64,000 nucleotides of DNA from Oikopleura dioica (GCA_907165135.1 OU015567.1:749001-813000), one strand, 5' to 3'. Shown: positions 10,023 to 20,890, counted from the stretch's first letter. The notes: generated by a model not told the origin, from the sequence alone. A program made the numbers and translations.

Positions 10023-10999
10023 ATGAACAAGGTCTTCTCCCCCGCTCTTTTCGCCGGCCGAGTTAATATCGTCACTGGTGGCGGGACCGGAATTGGCTTT
10101 GGAATCGCAAAGGGACTTCTTCAATCTGGCAGTAATGTGGTCATCGCTTCTCGATCGAAAGAAAAGATTGAAAACGCGGCGAAAGAATTGAAGGAATACT
10201 CGACGAACGGGGCAGAGATTCTAGGGCTCAGCTGCGATATTCGAAATAGAGAGAACTGCGCGGAAATGGTAGAAGAAACTATCAAGCATTTCGGTCGGCT
10301 GGGTAAGAATTCTGCTGACTTAGTGTCTCTTTCTATTTCTTTCTTAGATGGATTGTGTAACAACGGGGGCGGACAATTCCAAGCCAAAGCTCATACAATT
10401 TCTGAAAACGGATTCGACGCTGTTGTGAAGACGAATCTCTACGGCCCGTGGAATATGATGCAGGAAGCGTATGATCAATACATGAGCGAGAATGGAGGCC
10501 ATATTGTCAACATCGTGACGACGAATCGAACTGGAATGGCTGGATTGAGCCATACTTCTGCTGCTCGAGCTGGGGTCAAGTCGCTTTCTCAAAGCATAGG
10601 TAGATCTACACTCCTGAACGATTGAATCGAGCACTTCTAGGTCTGGAATGGGCGAGAAAAGGAATAACAATCAACAACATCGGCCCTGGTGTCGTTACTT
10701 CACCGACGGCCATGGCAAACTACGGTCCTCTTGGAGAAATGATGTTTGGCAACACAGAGAAGATCATTCCAGCTGGAATGCTCGGCCAAGTTGATGAGCA
10801 TCTCGTCGCTCCGACCATGTTCTTTCTTTCTCCTGCTTGTAAATATGTTACAGGTGCGTCTTACTGAAAGTTTCCCTCCTCTAGCAGAATTTCAGGCCAA
10901 ACGATAGATGTCTGCGGAGGACTTTCTTTGTTCAACAATCATGCCTTGCAATACATGGAAATAACTGGACAACTGGATGCTGACGAAGCCACTGATTAA
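10023..10999 (+). CDS. second SDR, PECR-like, catalytic residues missing
   Basis: Four exons: 10023-10302, 10348-10599, 10641-10853, 10896-10999. It shares TGGGTGIG, CDIR, NNGGGQF, NLYGP and the overall layout with its upstream neighbour, clearly a tandem duplicate. The catalytic helix reads AARAGVKSLSQSIGLEWA: the SDR Tyr is Lys and the Lys is Gln. Both copies therefore carry Lys at the Tyr position and a non-Lys residue at the second position, so the loss probably predates the duplication. The C-terminus (QLDADEATD) has no peroxisomal signal. It has one more intron than its neighbour. Likely a cofactor-binding pseudoenzyme or an altered mechanism; the true role is unknown. Confidence 0.9.
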
Positions 11000-11257
11000 A
11001 ACACCCAGCTTATTTATGCCAATTTACTCTTCAATTCACTCTGATAAATTCGAGTTTTGTAAAAATAAATAATTTATTTTCGATTATACGACCAGAAAAA
11101 TGCTTTTTTCGAGGATTTTATTTGTGTGAAGACAGCAGGTTGGCGATTCATTTCCCGAATCATTTAAACCCCAGAGGGAAAAGTTTTCTTGAAGGATTTC
11201 GATTGTTTTGAACTAATTTAACGTCTCCAAAAATTGAACTATAAGAATTTATAAGAA
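11000..11257. other. convergent 3' region
   Basis: Short gap between the second SDR gene (plus) and the sulfotransferase gene (minus). An AAATAAATAATTTATTT tract near 11064 can provide polyadenylation signals on both strands. Confidence 0.5.
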
Positions 11258-12646
11258 CTAGAAGAATGTGGACGTTTTCCTTAAAAAATGATCGTAGCTT
11301 CCAAAATGGAGTTCAGGTTTGTAGCCAAACTCTTTCATCAACGGCGCCATCTTCTCAACATTGTCAAGTTCTTCATCTGAGACTTTGCCCTCCCAACTGC
11401 TCAACGCTAGAACCAATTTATAAAATGTCAGATTGGCAAATATCAGTGCCAAAAAGCTCTTTCTCAGCTCGTTTATCGAAAAAGAATGAAAAGCAAACCT
11501 GAAGTATAAGTTGCTTTGACAACTTGATCAGTACTTCTTTCCATGTTTGAAAGGCTTATGTCCGTGCCGATGTGCTCTTCGTGATGGATCAAGGCGTCGT
11601 TCCATTTCAGTCCGAGAAACTTGACTAAACTCACTGTTAACTTCAAGAATGACGCTGGAATTTTACCAATTTTTCGAAGAACCGGTTCTTTTTCCAAAAC
11701 CAAGTGTTCGTAATGAACGGGCATGCAGAACTTCGGCCCCAGATCCTGACATTGTTTCCACATTTTTTGATGCTCAATGTCCCACTTGTGAACGAGATCT
11801 GTAAAGTTTTTGATGTCGTAGCCACTGATTGTGACTTCTCTCGAGAAAATCGAATGGGCAACTGAGCGGGCATCTCGAATCATATAAATGAATTTGCTGT
11901 TCGGGTACCAGCCGCTCAGCTCGGACATGAATTTCAAAGCAAAGGGGTCCTTGTTGCAGAGTCGTCTCGACACGGGCCCGTGTTTTTCGATGACTTGAAG
12001 GATAAATCGCTTCGTGACGTCGTCAACTGCTTCTTTGCTCTCTCCGAAAAGTCCGTTTGCGGAAGAAAACTCTCCTATAAATACTTTTTATTTTTTAAAG
12101 ATTTTCATTGCCAACCGTCGTAAAATACTATTTGCATATCTTTGCGGGCCTCCAACATCCTCGGAACAACTCTTGTTTCTTCGCCACATCTCACATCCGG
12201 ATGAACATCTTTCAAAAGAGACTGTAAATTCAATAAAGAAATATCTTCTTACCCAAAATGGCTCGCATCAAAGTCGTCCCAGATCGAGGCATTCCGCCCA
12301 CCCAAATGATCGGATGTTGATCGTCGACTCGAGGCCATTCGATTTTCTTGTACTTTTTGGCAGTGCAGTTTCCAGACCGGCAAGGTTCCTGCTGAACTCG
12401 TACTTTTTTGATTTCCGCATCGGTAAGATCCTCGATGTTTTTCAGACGAATTGGTCCTTTTTTGAATGGTGATTTTGAGCAGCCATTATTTGAGAAATCT
12501 TAGAAGAAAATGTAACTGCATGAATTTATCTTGAGGAAAATAAACTTACTTTTGCCGAGATAATACGCAAAGAGAAGGCTCAAAAAATAATTAAATAATG
12601 ACGCGATTCGCGATCTGCCTCTTATCCGAATGCACTCCGACGACAT
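11258..12646 (-). CDS. TPST: protein-tyrosine sulfotransferase (TPST)
   Basis: Exons 12646-12550, 12498-12253, 12208-12116, 12074-11667, 11633-11499 and 11406-11258. It transfers sulfate from PAPS to tyrosines of secretory proteins in the trans-Golgi. Visible: a short cytosolic tail and signal anchor (ASLFNYFLSLLFAYYLG), a stem with Cys and NCT glycosylation sites, the 5'-phosphosulfate loop WVGGMPRSGTTLM, HPDVRCGEETRVVPRML containing the family's catalytic Glu, LCNKDPFALK, the 3'-phosphate loop YMIRDARSVAHS, VHYEHLVL, HHEEHIG and the PAPS-binding SNMERSTDQVVK. Length and motif order match the family. A 33-nt stop-free intron (11666-11634) is inferred because leaving it in adds 11 residues that the family lacks. 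The last exon ends without an obvious retrieval signal. Confidence 0.95.
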
Positions 12647-13920
12647 TCTCTTTTTGCCGCTGGATTCTATCCGGTAAAGTCAGGTTGAAAAAATTGTTAC
12701 CGTAGAATATGCCCTTAGCGAATTTCTATTGCTTGTCTATTTTCTATTATTTTCGGTAGCAAGAGCCCCGGGCACTATCAAAGATACGCTTTCGATCGTA
12801 CACGCATCTCTTAAATTTTGAGCATCACGCAGAAGAAATTTTAACGAGGAGATTTTGATAAACAAAAGTTCATTTCATTTAGCACTGCTTAATTTTAGCA
12901 GCAGAAAATAAGGAGGGAAATAGGGGAAAAAGAGGATTTCGAAGAGGGAAAGAGTGTTACTTTGGAGTAGACTTTTTGTGCTTGTAATTGGAGTAAGCGG
13001 AAAGAGTGTCACGGAAAGAGCAGCAGATTCAGAAGCTTTAATAAAAAGCCGCATCGTGGCTTTTTTTAATTACAAATGTATAATTCGGAATTTCGAATCT
13101 CCATTTTTTTACACTTTTGTCTTGAGACTTTCAGACATGGATTCAGATTTTGATTGGGTTATATAATATATCGAAATGAGCATGACCAGGACGAGGTCTA
13201 TCAAATTTACCTTTGGAAGGAAAAAAGAGTTTCTGATAATAATGAAATTATTAACGCCAAATTTTATTTTTTCATTTGCAATTAGCAGCTAAAAAACATA
13301 TGACACTGAGTAAAATAACATCATTAAAAAAATGAGAATTGATTTGTTGGAATCTATAAATGTATGATATACAGTGTTTATTGAATGCTAACTGGCTTAT
13401 TGTGGGCTTTTTAGATGCTTCACATGAGAAAAATTTTCGATGCTTACAACAATGTTTTAGTCAGAAAAACGTTCACAAGAATTCTACAATTTCTTTTCGC
13501 TTGATATTGTATTTCTTGTGATTTTTGTGATAAAGAAAATAGGAAATCGAATTTAACCTTGCGACGACAAACCCAAATTTCACCCGCCGACGAAAATTGT
13601 GCCATATTTGGCACATGGACTTTAACGCCATCTTTTAATAATAACCTGAATCATAACCTTGATAATCAATAACCTGCCAAAACTGGACGAAAAATGACGG
13701 GCTGAAAATCAAAGTTTCCATATTTAAGCGATGAGTCTGATTTCAGATTCTTGAAGGCGATTAAGCCATGCCGACCATGATTATTCTTGATGATAAAATT
13801 AAGCTTTTTCCGGTGGGCTCCGATTTTGATTAATTTTATGGACACTCCATCAGATTAGTGTGTTTTATTGATTTTTATAAGAAGCCGACTAATTTGAACT
13901 TTTATGGTCAGATTCTGAAA
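12647..13920. other. intergenic, no gene recognised
   Basis: Open frames are short and lack coding character. Around 13676-13720 lies a segment (GACGAAAAATGACGGGC and GAAAATCAAAGTTTCC) that recurs at about 21668-21712, so it belongs to a dispersed repeat. Both copies lie upstream of an ACCGTGGTTTTCC terminus of the pogo-like family. Confidence 0.5.
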
Positions 13921-14623
13921 TACCGTGGTTTTCCATTTTAAGAGCGTTTTTTGGATGATAGGCCTCGCTCAAATCGCTCTTAGATTGGAAATTTTTCAAT
14001 CAAGGTAGGATGACAGTGGGATTTTTAATTTTTTGTGACAACCTTGCGTTCTGCAATTACAAAAAAAGATCCGATGTTTTCTGGACGATTTCATCGTCGA
14101 TGATGATCATCTGAACATCAACGAAGAAGATCTAGTGATTCACTAGTAGTGAACAAAGCGAACGAAATCTTCATGAACATAAATCCAACAATCTTCAAGC
14201 GCTCTTGGATCAATACTGGGCTGATCAAGGAGGAAGAATTCGAAGGAGCTGTTGAAGATTTTGAAGACTTGGATGTTTTGGAAAGTGTGCTGGAGAAAGA
14301 AGACGAGGAAGAGCTGGTCGAGCATTTTCTGGCGCTTCAAATCGATGAAACACGAGCCGCGACTCCGATGAAGATTGAACAGGAACCTCAAGTTCAAGAG
14401 ATAGAGACACTGCAAAGCCTTCGACTTCAAAATGGCCCGAAAAGCAGTCAAAGATTACAAAATTTTTTAATAAATGATTCACTGTAAGTCTGAAAATTTT
14501 TTGATTTTTAATAAAGATCTTCGAAACCGCTCTTAAACTGGAATTTTGGCGGATGACAACATTTTCAAAAAATAGGCAAAAACGCTCTTAAAGTGGGCGC
14601 TCTTAAAATGGAAAACCACGGTA
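13921..14623. mobile_element. non-autonomous pogo/Tigger-like DNA transposon
   Basis: The 703-bp element has perfect 26-nt inverted termini starting TACCGTGGTTTTCC and ending GGAAAACCACGGTA; the outer TA is the expected target duplication. Subterminal CGCTCTTA motifs repeat inside each end and may be transposase-binding sites. It carries only the end of a transposase gene, so it could not move on its own. A lone left terminus of the same type is at about 21821. Confidence 0.85.
14149..14487 (+). pseudogene. C-terminal fragment of a pogo/Tigger-like transposase
   Basis: The open frame reads NPTIFKRSWINTGLIKEEEF, then an acidic helix (LESVLEKEDEEELVEHF). A run of the type 'lI+nsW..tGli' followed by an acidic tail is typical of the region after the DDE domain in Tigger/pogo transposases. 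The DDE catalytic core and CENP-B-like DNA-binding domain are absent. A diverged copy with an internal stop lies at 18640-18825. Identification is by motif reading only. Confidence 0.6.
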
Positions 14624-14886
14624 GTGAGAATTTATCCGGGATTAAAATGTTGACCATCAGGGCTGGGAAATCGCCATTTAAGTTTCATCTCTGTAATGTT
14701 ACTGACAGCGCTAGGCGCCATTGGTCTGAGATGTTATTTGAGTTTTGATTTTTTCTTGTTCTCAGTTGATTTCATTTCGAATCAATTTTTAAACCGACTA
14801 TCAATATGGAAAGTGATTCGGAACTCTGGGCGACAGAATTAAACACCCCAGAGAATTTGTATTCTCGAAAATATGACCATTTTCAC

Positions 14887-14953
14887 TGGTCAATTTGGGA
14901 GTTTTCAGGGAAATTGGCCGAAAAAAACCTCCCAAATTGACCACACCTACTGT
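14887..14953. repeat. 67-bp hairpin with 15-nt arms
   Basis: TGGTCAATTTGGGAG at the left pairs with CTCCCAAATTGACCA at the right. It lies inside an open frame (14806-14940, MESDSELWATELNT...) that could have been the first exon of the kinase downstream. Confidence 0.75.
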
Positions 14954-15094
14954 AGGTATATTTTTCCTATAAGGCTATTATATGACATATAATATATGTA
15001 TTTGATGAATTTGAAATTTACGTTCCAAAATTGGTGAAATGCATCAATTATCATCACTACCATATAACGTCAAAAATAAAATTTCCATGTATAG

Positions 15095-15829
15095 GAACTG
15101 ATGGACACAGATCTTGAATGCGTATTCGACAACTACCCGGCTGGCTTGGGTGTTGACCACTGTCGTCTTTTTTCTTATCAGCTGGTGCGAGCGATCAATT
15201 TCATCCACACGGCGCGCATCATTCACCAAGACATCAACCCCTCCAATATTCTCGTCAACCCTGACACGCTATTTGTAAAGGTGCCAAGACCGTTAATTTT
15301 GAAGGAGAAGCGTTTTAACGCGTTCTATCTTTAGCTTGGCGACTTCGGATCGGCGAGGATTTTGGACGTTTGTTTCGGCAAGCGCTGCCTCTCCATTCCC
15401 GCTTATGCGCGGTATTATCACTCGCCTGAAGTCTTAGCTGGAACTGGCATCTATGACCTGAGGTTAGTCACACGTCACCATCTTTATCTTGAATTCTTTT
15501 GTAGCTCGGACATGTTCTCCCTTGGCTGCGTTCTGTACATTATGGCAACTGGTACGATTCCAATCAAGCACGAGTCCGGAGCTGCCCCTGACCTTCTCAA
15601 AGAATGGAAGTCTTTTAACTTCACGAAAAAAGCATCTCCCGACGCCATATTCTCCAATTTGATCGAAAAGTGCCTTTCAACCGAGCCACTTAACCGTCCA
15701 ACAGCAAGCACCCCCTGTAGCTCGTCATTTTTTGCCGAATTGAGCAACGGCGCGGTGCACCAGGTGCCCAAGTCCAAGTTTTCTGTTGAAGAGGAAGTCT
15801 TCGATTACGAACATATTTACGATGGTTAG
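15095..15829 (+). pseudogene. truncated CMGC/MAPK-like kinase with altered catalytic loop
   Basis: Exons 15095-15280, 15335-15462 and 15505-15829 (stop, or a phase-1 donor after 15824). The C-lobe begins ELMDTDLECVF (as in MAP kinases), then INFIHTARIIHQDINPSN, LGDFGSARIL, YYHSPEVL, DMFSLGCVLYIMATG and a terminal RPTA. The catalytic loop has HQD for HRD and Asn where DxKPxN has Lys; DFG is kept. No glycine loop or VAIK lysine is found upstream. A possible N-terminal exon at 14806 is interrupted by a hairpin repeat. It is either a pseudokinase fragment or a gene broken by repeat insertion. The adjacent 16.3-kb frame may be its lost 3' end. Confidence 0.6.
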
Positions 15830-15864
15830 CTAAATATCAAAGTTTGTATTCATGAAGCGTTGAA

Positions 15865-16099
15865 TTAAGGACCCCCCCGTCAACTTTTTTCGAAAAATCG
15901 ATTTTCGGAATTTCAAAATTTTGACCCCGGAAATGGATTTTACAGGTCAAAAAACGATTTTGAGGCTTCATTTTTTGGGGGTCTATCTCGACTCTAACAC
16001 CCTCAAAATCGCGTTTGAAAATTGGACTTTTCGCGGAAAAATGACGAAAAAGTCCAAATTTTGATTTTTTTGAGAAAAAGTTGACCGGGGGGTCCTTAA
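15865..16099. mobile_element. TTAA-flanked MITE (piggyBac-like), copy 1
   Basis: The termini are TTAAGGACCCCCCCGTCAAC and GTTGACCGGGGGGTCCTTAA, giving about 16-nt inverted repeats inside TTAA, the target duplication typical of piggyBac elements. A second, longer copy is at 49166-49517, where the shared interior (GGGGGTCTATCTCGACTC) lies in the opposite orientation. No coding capacity. Confidence 0.8.
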
Positions 16100-16282
16100 G
16101 CATTGGAATTGGCAGTGAAAGATTGTAAACCAGACATGGAACTGTCAAAATCTGGCCCAGCAAAACCGAATTCAATTCGCTCTATCGCAGATTGGTAAGA
16201 TTTTTCCATTGCTACTTCCACTGTCTCTGGTATGTCCATGCATTATTTCAGCGTCAATTATCCTTGATAGAACATGAGGCGC

Positions 16283-16469
16283 GCATTGCCCAGACCGATT
16301 TCGCTTTTGGAATTCAAATCCACGATTGCTCCGACAAAAAGACCGGATGTTTTACGAAGACCACGTTGCGGAATCAGGCTCTGTTTACGATCCATACAAG
16401 TGGGATCGTAAAGAGGCGCCAAAGCCGATTATAAAGTCCAACTACACGATCAGCGATTGTGGCTATTAA
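16283..16469 (+). CDS. possible C-terminal exon of an unresolved gene
   Basis: After an upstream in-frame stop, the frame ending at 16469 reads FRFWNSNPRLLRQKDRMFYE and later DPYKWDRKEAPKPIIKSNY, with natural amino-acid composition. Candidate acceptors are the AGs at 16281 (GCCCAG) or 16266 (CATGAG). The upstream segment around 16134-16195 is also open and ends in a clean GTAAGAT donor, but no combination of phases joins these pieces to the kinase fragment with certainty. The family is not recognised. Confidence 0.35.
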
Positions 16470-16483
16470 TCTGATCCGTCGAG

Positions 16484-17045
16484 ATGAGTTTAAACTTTGA
16501 GTCTTCGAACTGCGTTTTGAATCTTTCCGATCGAGAGAAAATTACGTTTATTGGCGACATTCCTTTGAAACCAGAAGGAAACCTTCTTGCGAAGACAAAA
16601 GGGTACAAAACATTTAAAATATCGGTCGAAGTTTTCTGGTCGCCTTCGCATCCATCCTGCTTCAAGAATTTATTGTACATGAGTGCAGGAGTTCCTTATG
16701 GATAGGGTTTATATCAGAAATTGTTTCTACAAGGAAAATTATGGTATAAAACCAAATGATAGACATTTTGGGGAACGATATTTCTGTATCTGGGAGTGTC
16801 CGAAAAACTCAAATATTCACGTTGCCTACTGCGCAACTGGTGATAAACGCTGGAGTGGTTGGGATTTTCCAGCGAAAAACAACGAATGGAATAAAGTTGT
16901 TTTCTACCAAAAAAGGATGAATGACGGACAACTAATGCAGATTTTTACATTGAATGGGACAGTTGTCGCAAAAAATGAGCTAAAAGAGAGCGACGCTTGG
17001 GTTGGTGGACTTATTGTCAAAATCGGGAAGGGCGCACAAAAATAA
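16484..17045 (+). CDS. small protein, possibly lectin-like beta-sandwich
   Basis: Starts MSLNFESSNCVLNLSDREKI. Two overlapping frames are joined by a 31-nt GT-AG intron (GTACATGAG...ATGGATAG, about 16675-16705), giving CFKNLLVYIRNCFYKENYG across the junction. Repeated aromatic strands (YFCIWECP, WSGWDFPAKNNEWNKVVFYQ, QIFTLNGTVVAKNEL, GGLIVKIGKG) resemble the strand pattern of galectin or concanavalin-like sandwiches, but no diagnostic sugar-binding set was confirmed. There is no signal peptide. The family is unassigned. An open frame begins again about 40 bp downstream in another phase. Confidence 0.55.
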
Positions 17046-17083
17046 AATTGTTATATGCCTATTTTTGTGTTCCCAAAATAAAG

Positions 17084-17352
17084 GACAAGAAGATAAACAG
17101 GGTAATCCAGAAGATATGCGACTGCGAAACTTGATTTATGAACGAGACTCTGATTCAGAGCCGTCCGAATATGTTTAAAATGCATTTTTGTACATATTTA
17201 TCTTGATCTTTTACAGAATAAAGGATGAGTCGTCAGAAAACATAGTTGATACGAGCTCAAGTGAATCTGTTAAACAAATAACAAAAGAAGCTCAGGCTCA
17301 GCTGCTGAGCACGTTTATCTTACTTAGAACACCTCCCCACCGGTTCATATGA
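17084..17352 (+). CDS. possible 3' exons of an acidic/Ser-rich protein
   Basis: Two open segments join in frame through a GT-AG intron (17173-17223). The first reads GNPEDMRLRNLIYERDSDSE; the second reads DESSENIVDTSSSESVKQIT and ends TPPHRFI. The composition is protein-like. No start codon in context was found, and the link to the upstream lectin-like gene (different phase) could not be made. Function unknown. Confidence 0.35.
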
Positions 17353-17390
17353 ACGTCGACACATGTAGCTTACCCAAGCGAAATTAGAGG

Positions 17391-17772
17391 TAACATACCC
17401 CCTCCCTAAATTCGCCCGCTTTTCGTGGTACATTTCCCAAAATTCGCTCTCCCTAATTTTTTTAATCTGCCCCCAATTTCGCTTCTCCTGATTTTTCACC
17501 GGGCCCCCAAATTCGCTCTGCAGATTGTCTAAAAACGCCTAAACACAATTGAATATGGATAAATTGCAAAAAAAATCTATTATCAGGCTAGTATTTCTCT
17601 CCACCGAGACAACGACGCGTGCTAATCCTTCAATTTTAGTTTTGAGAGCGAATTTGTGGGCCCGGTAAAAAGTTAGGAGAAGCGAAATTGGGGGCAGATG
17701 AAAAAATTAGATGGAGCGAATTTTGGGAAATGTACCACGAAAAGCGGGCGAATTTTGGGAGGGGGTACGTTA
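17391..17772. mobile_element. large fold-back element, arms about 125 nt
   Basis: The left arm starts TAACATACCCCCTCCC and includes TTCGCCCGCTTTTCGTGG. The right arm is its reverse complement with about 90 percent identity by eye (CCACGAAAAGCGGGCGAA ... GGGAGGGGGTACGTTA). The central loop is about 110 bp. A transcript would form one long hairpin. Confidence 0.85.
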
Positions 17773-18079
17773 TTGACTGGCATAAGCGGTAGTTAAGGAT
17801 ATCCGACATGTAATAAAAGTTAACACTGAAATGTGGAGAGAATACTTTGGGTAGGTCAGAGGACAAAATGACTTATTTTGTGAAAGTCAGATTCTTTGTC
17901 TCAAGAATTCTTCCTCCCTTTTCATCTGGCGACTACGCTAATTCCCCTAACCGATTTTTATTTTACCAAGGAACTTATTTTTTCGGCGATGAATCTTCAT
18001 GAAATAACCATATCGTAGCTGGAATACGAAAAGTTTCAAAATGATACCAATTATAAATTGGTAATATATTAAATGAAGA

Positions 18080-18135
18080 ACAGCTATATGATATAGCCTA
18101 TATCATATAGGGCCTATATGATATGAGCCTATATC
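18080..18135. repeat. ATATGATATAGCC palindromic cluster
   Basis: Three to four short inverted copies of GCCTATATCATAT in 55 bp form overlapping hairpins. No associated gene. Confidence 0.65.
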
Positions 18136-18599
18136 CTTAAAGCAAAATCTTCGAGAACCGATGTTTTTTCTTTGCAAAAGTGTTTATTTTAAATCATTCT
18201 GCAATAAATCTTGCCGATATAAAGAATCAATATTCCTTTGCCAGAAAAACAGCGTTAAAAGGTCGAAGTGGGTTTTTTAAATACAGGAACCTTAAAAAAA
18301 GCACGTCATAGGTGACGACACGTGATTCTGAAATTCTTAAGTGTTAGAGATATCTACATATCATTTTGTTCTTTGGAGCGAGCTGATTTCATAAATGCAA
18401 AAGAAAAATTTTTTCGGTCACTTGTTTGGGCTCTGGGTCCCCAAAATCACCTTTTTGGCTTGTTTTTGAAAAATTATGCATTATTTGCAAGCTCCCCAGC
18501 AAAAACGAGTACCACCATCAGAAAGAGCAGGTCTTTTAACACTAGAAACCACCTTTAAACCTAATGCCATCGCTCAGGATGGATCAGGATGGTCAATTC

Positions 18600-19080
18600 A
18601 TAACTTATGCATAACTTATGCTTAACAAATATTATCAACTAAGAAGCCTTTGATTTTCAAAAAATCATGGGTTAATACAAAATTGATCAAAGAAGACGAA
18701 TTTGAATAAGAAATCGCCGATGAATCATCGGCGATGATGATGACTACAATGTTGCCGACGCAGTTCTGGAAAAAGAAGAGGAAGAAGCTTTGGTTGAGAA
18801 ATTCGTTGCTTCTGAAATATAGGTTGGCCCAGCTATAACTCCGAAGGCAGCTCCTGAACCAACTCATGGAAATCAAGCGAAAGAACCAGAAAATGGTCCT
18901 ATGAAGCAGTCGAGCAGTTTTTTTCAATGACGTCCATTTTTGTGTCAGAAATATATCTCATAGAAAAAACTGCCTTATTTTGGATATTTTTTTGAAGACG
19001 ATATTTGCGATTTTTCGAAGAAAACTGCCTTATTTTGGACTGCCTTATTTTAGACTGCCTTATTTTGGAAAACTACTGTA
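18600..19080 (+). pseudogene. decayed pogo/Tigger-like element with transposase relic
   Basis: The segment 18645-18710 reads FKKSWVNTKLIKEDEFE and then a stop, and after a frame change DAVLEKEEEEALVEKFVASE. Both match the transposase fragment in the 13.9-kb element. The right end has three copies of ACTGCCTTATTTTGGA and ends GGAAAACTACTGTA, a terminus like those of pogo-family elements but with different sequence. No matching left end was found. Confidence 0.65.
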
Positions 19081-20159
19081 TCAGATTTTGAAGCTGATTC
19101 TTTAACCGCAATAAAAATCAAAATTAGAGCATTGGGTGGTGGTGCAAGCGTGGAGGCGCGTGCGCCTCAGGAGCTTTTGGAGTAAATCATCAAAATCAAT
19201 GTTATTTTAAAGAAATTTTTTATCTCTAGGTATTTTAATATGGAGATAAATAATTTATTATTTATTTTATCCGTTCAAATAATATTATATTCAATTTCAT
19301 AAGAAACAAGTATTTTTCGACATCAACAACTGTCAATTTCATTATTTACTTGACATGAATGAGATTTATTCCGGAAATCCCTGGATTTATGTATCGAACC
19401 ACTTGTCACCTTATTCAGAAAGGTTCGAACCTAACACGGGGCGTGATTTCCTGCCGCGCTGTTACTCTCAGTCAGAGGGGTTGCAAAAGAAAGCTCAGCC
19501 TCTGAGCTTTCAGTAGAGCTCATAACATCGGGCTGCCCTTTTGTCTAGCGCCCTCAAGTGGCGCTAAAAGATGACCTTGAAGATCGGAAAAGTCGGAAAC
19601 TTCCGGTTTTGAATTTTAAACTCACTAGTTGTATTTTTAAAACAATAATAAACAATTATCAAAGTCAAAAAAGACTGAACCGCGGTTGAACCGAGTGGTC
19701 AACCGGGTGGTCTATCGCGGTTGGACTCAAGAAATCTTCTAGAACATAGAAATATGGGTATTTTTTGACGGGAAATTGAATAAACCATGAAAAAAAGGAT
19801 GGACCATAACTAATGGTATACATCGGCGCGGTGCTGCTTCCTCGATCAACGCGTCGCCAGAACCTATTTTTTACAACGGCAGAAAATCTGAACGGAGCAA
19901 GATTTTGTCTAGGTTCAAAAAGATTACAAATCCTTGAAGTTTTTTATATTTCTTATTGCGAATATCAAAAAAATGTAATCGAGGAGTTATCTTGGAATCG
20001 CCAGTTTTCTTCTTGTGACATGTTCTCCTTCATTTTTCATCCAAAATTTTATGAAACTTGAATGCTCTTGTCGACAATGCTCTGCTTTTCAATTCCTCTT
20101 ATACAGATTTTTCGTTAAGGGGGTCCCCAACGATTTTTCTGAAAATGGCCATTTATATA
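19081..20159. other. intergenic, no feature recognised
   Basis: AT-rich sequence with short spurious frames only. No repeat shared with other parts of the window was found, apart from a weak similarity of the right edge to the nested element that follows. Confidence 0.4.
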
Positions 20160-20890
20160 TACGGGTGGCGGGCGGCTTCGTTCGCAAAGGCCATTTTGCG
20201 AACGGCGTTCGCAAATTACGAGCGGTGTTCGCAAAATCGAAAAAATTTTGGCCGAAAATCGTTCACGCCTTTTTTCAAAATGTGTCCCAGCGGTAAAGAA
20301 AGACTGCTCCTGCCAAGCCGATGAGTAGGTACCCGCTGAAAAAAATAGGTGGTCGATATGTTATCCCTTTTTGAACGAAACTCTGTGACTATAGTAAATA
20401 AGTATCTAGAAGTTCAATTCCGAGGTCAAAAGTTCGAAAAAAGTTCATCTTGGGGTCACCCGAGGTCATCAAAGTTCGAAAAATTGAGATTTTCTAATAA
20501 TACTATTTGTGTATTAAAAGAATGTTTAATGATAGTTTCATTCCCAAAAAATTTTTAGGCTCTATTAGGCTTACAAATTACAGTCGAAAAACGTCAATTT
20601 ACAATGAAAATTCGATCACGTGCAAAATTTTCTCGATAAAAATCTTTTTTCTTTGCTCAAAAGTTAGTGTCAACTATCATTTGCTAGATTTGCAACTTGA
20701 AAGTGCTTAATTAAAGGGGTTGAAAATGGCCCTTTTGACTTCAGCGGGTACCTAGCCAATGAGTTCTCTACCAGAAAATGCGCGAAACGCACACTCACGG
20801 GAAGTTTTTATTTCATTCCGAACGGCGTTCGCAAATTGCGAACGAAGCCGCCCTACACCCGCCGATACAGACTTATATTTTTCACTAATT
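20160..20890. mobile_element. nested MITEs: outer GGCGGCTTCGTTCGC element split by an inner TA-flanked MITE
   Basis: The outer element has inverted ends GGCGGCTTCGTTCGCAAA (about 20170) and GCGAACGAAGCCGCC (about 20838), with further AACGGCGTTCGCAAATT repeats inside. It is interrupted at 20328-20752 by a 425-bp element with perfect 13-nt ends GGTACCCGCTGAA and TTCAGCGGGTACC flanked by TA. Removing the inner element rejoins GATGAG with GCCAATGAG sequence. A related outer-type fragment (CAATGAGTTTTCTACCA) is at about 31261. Confidence 0.75.
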
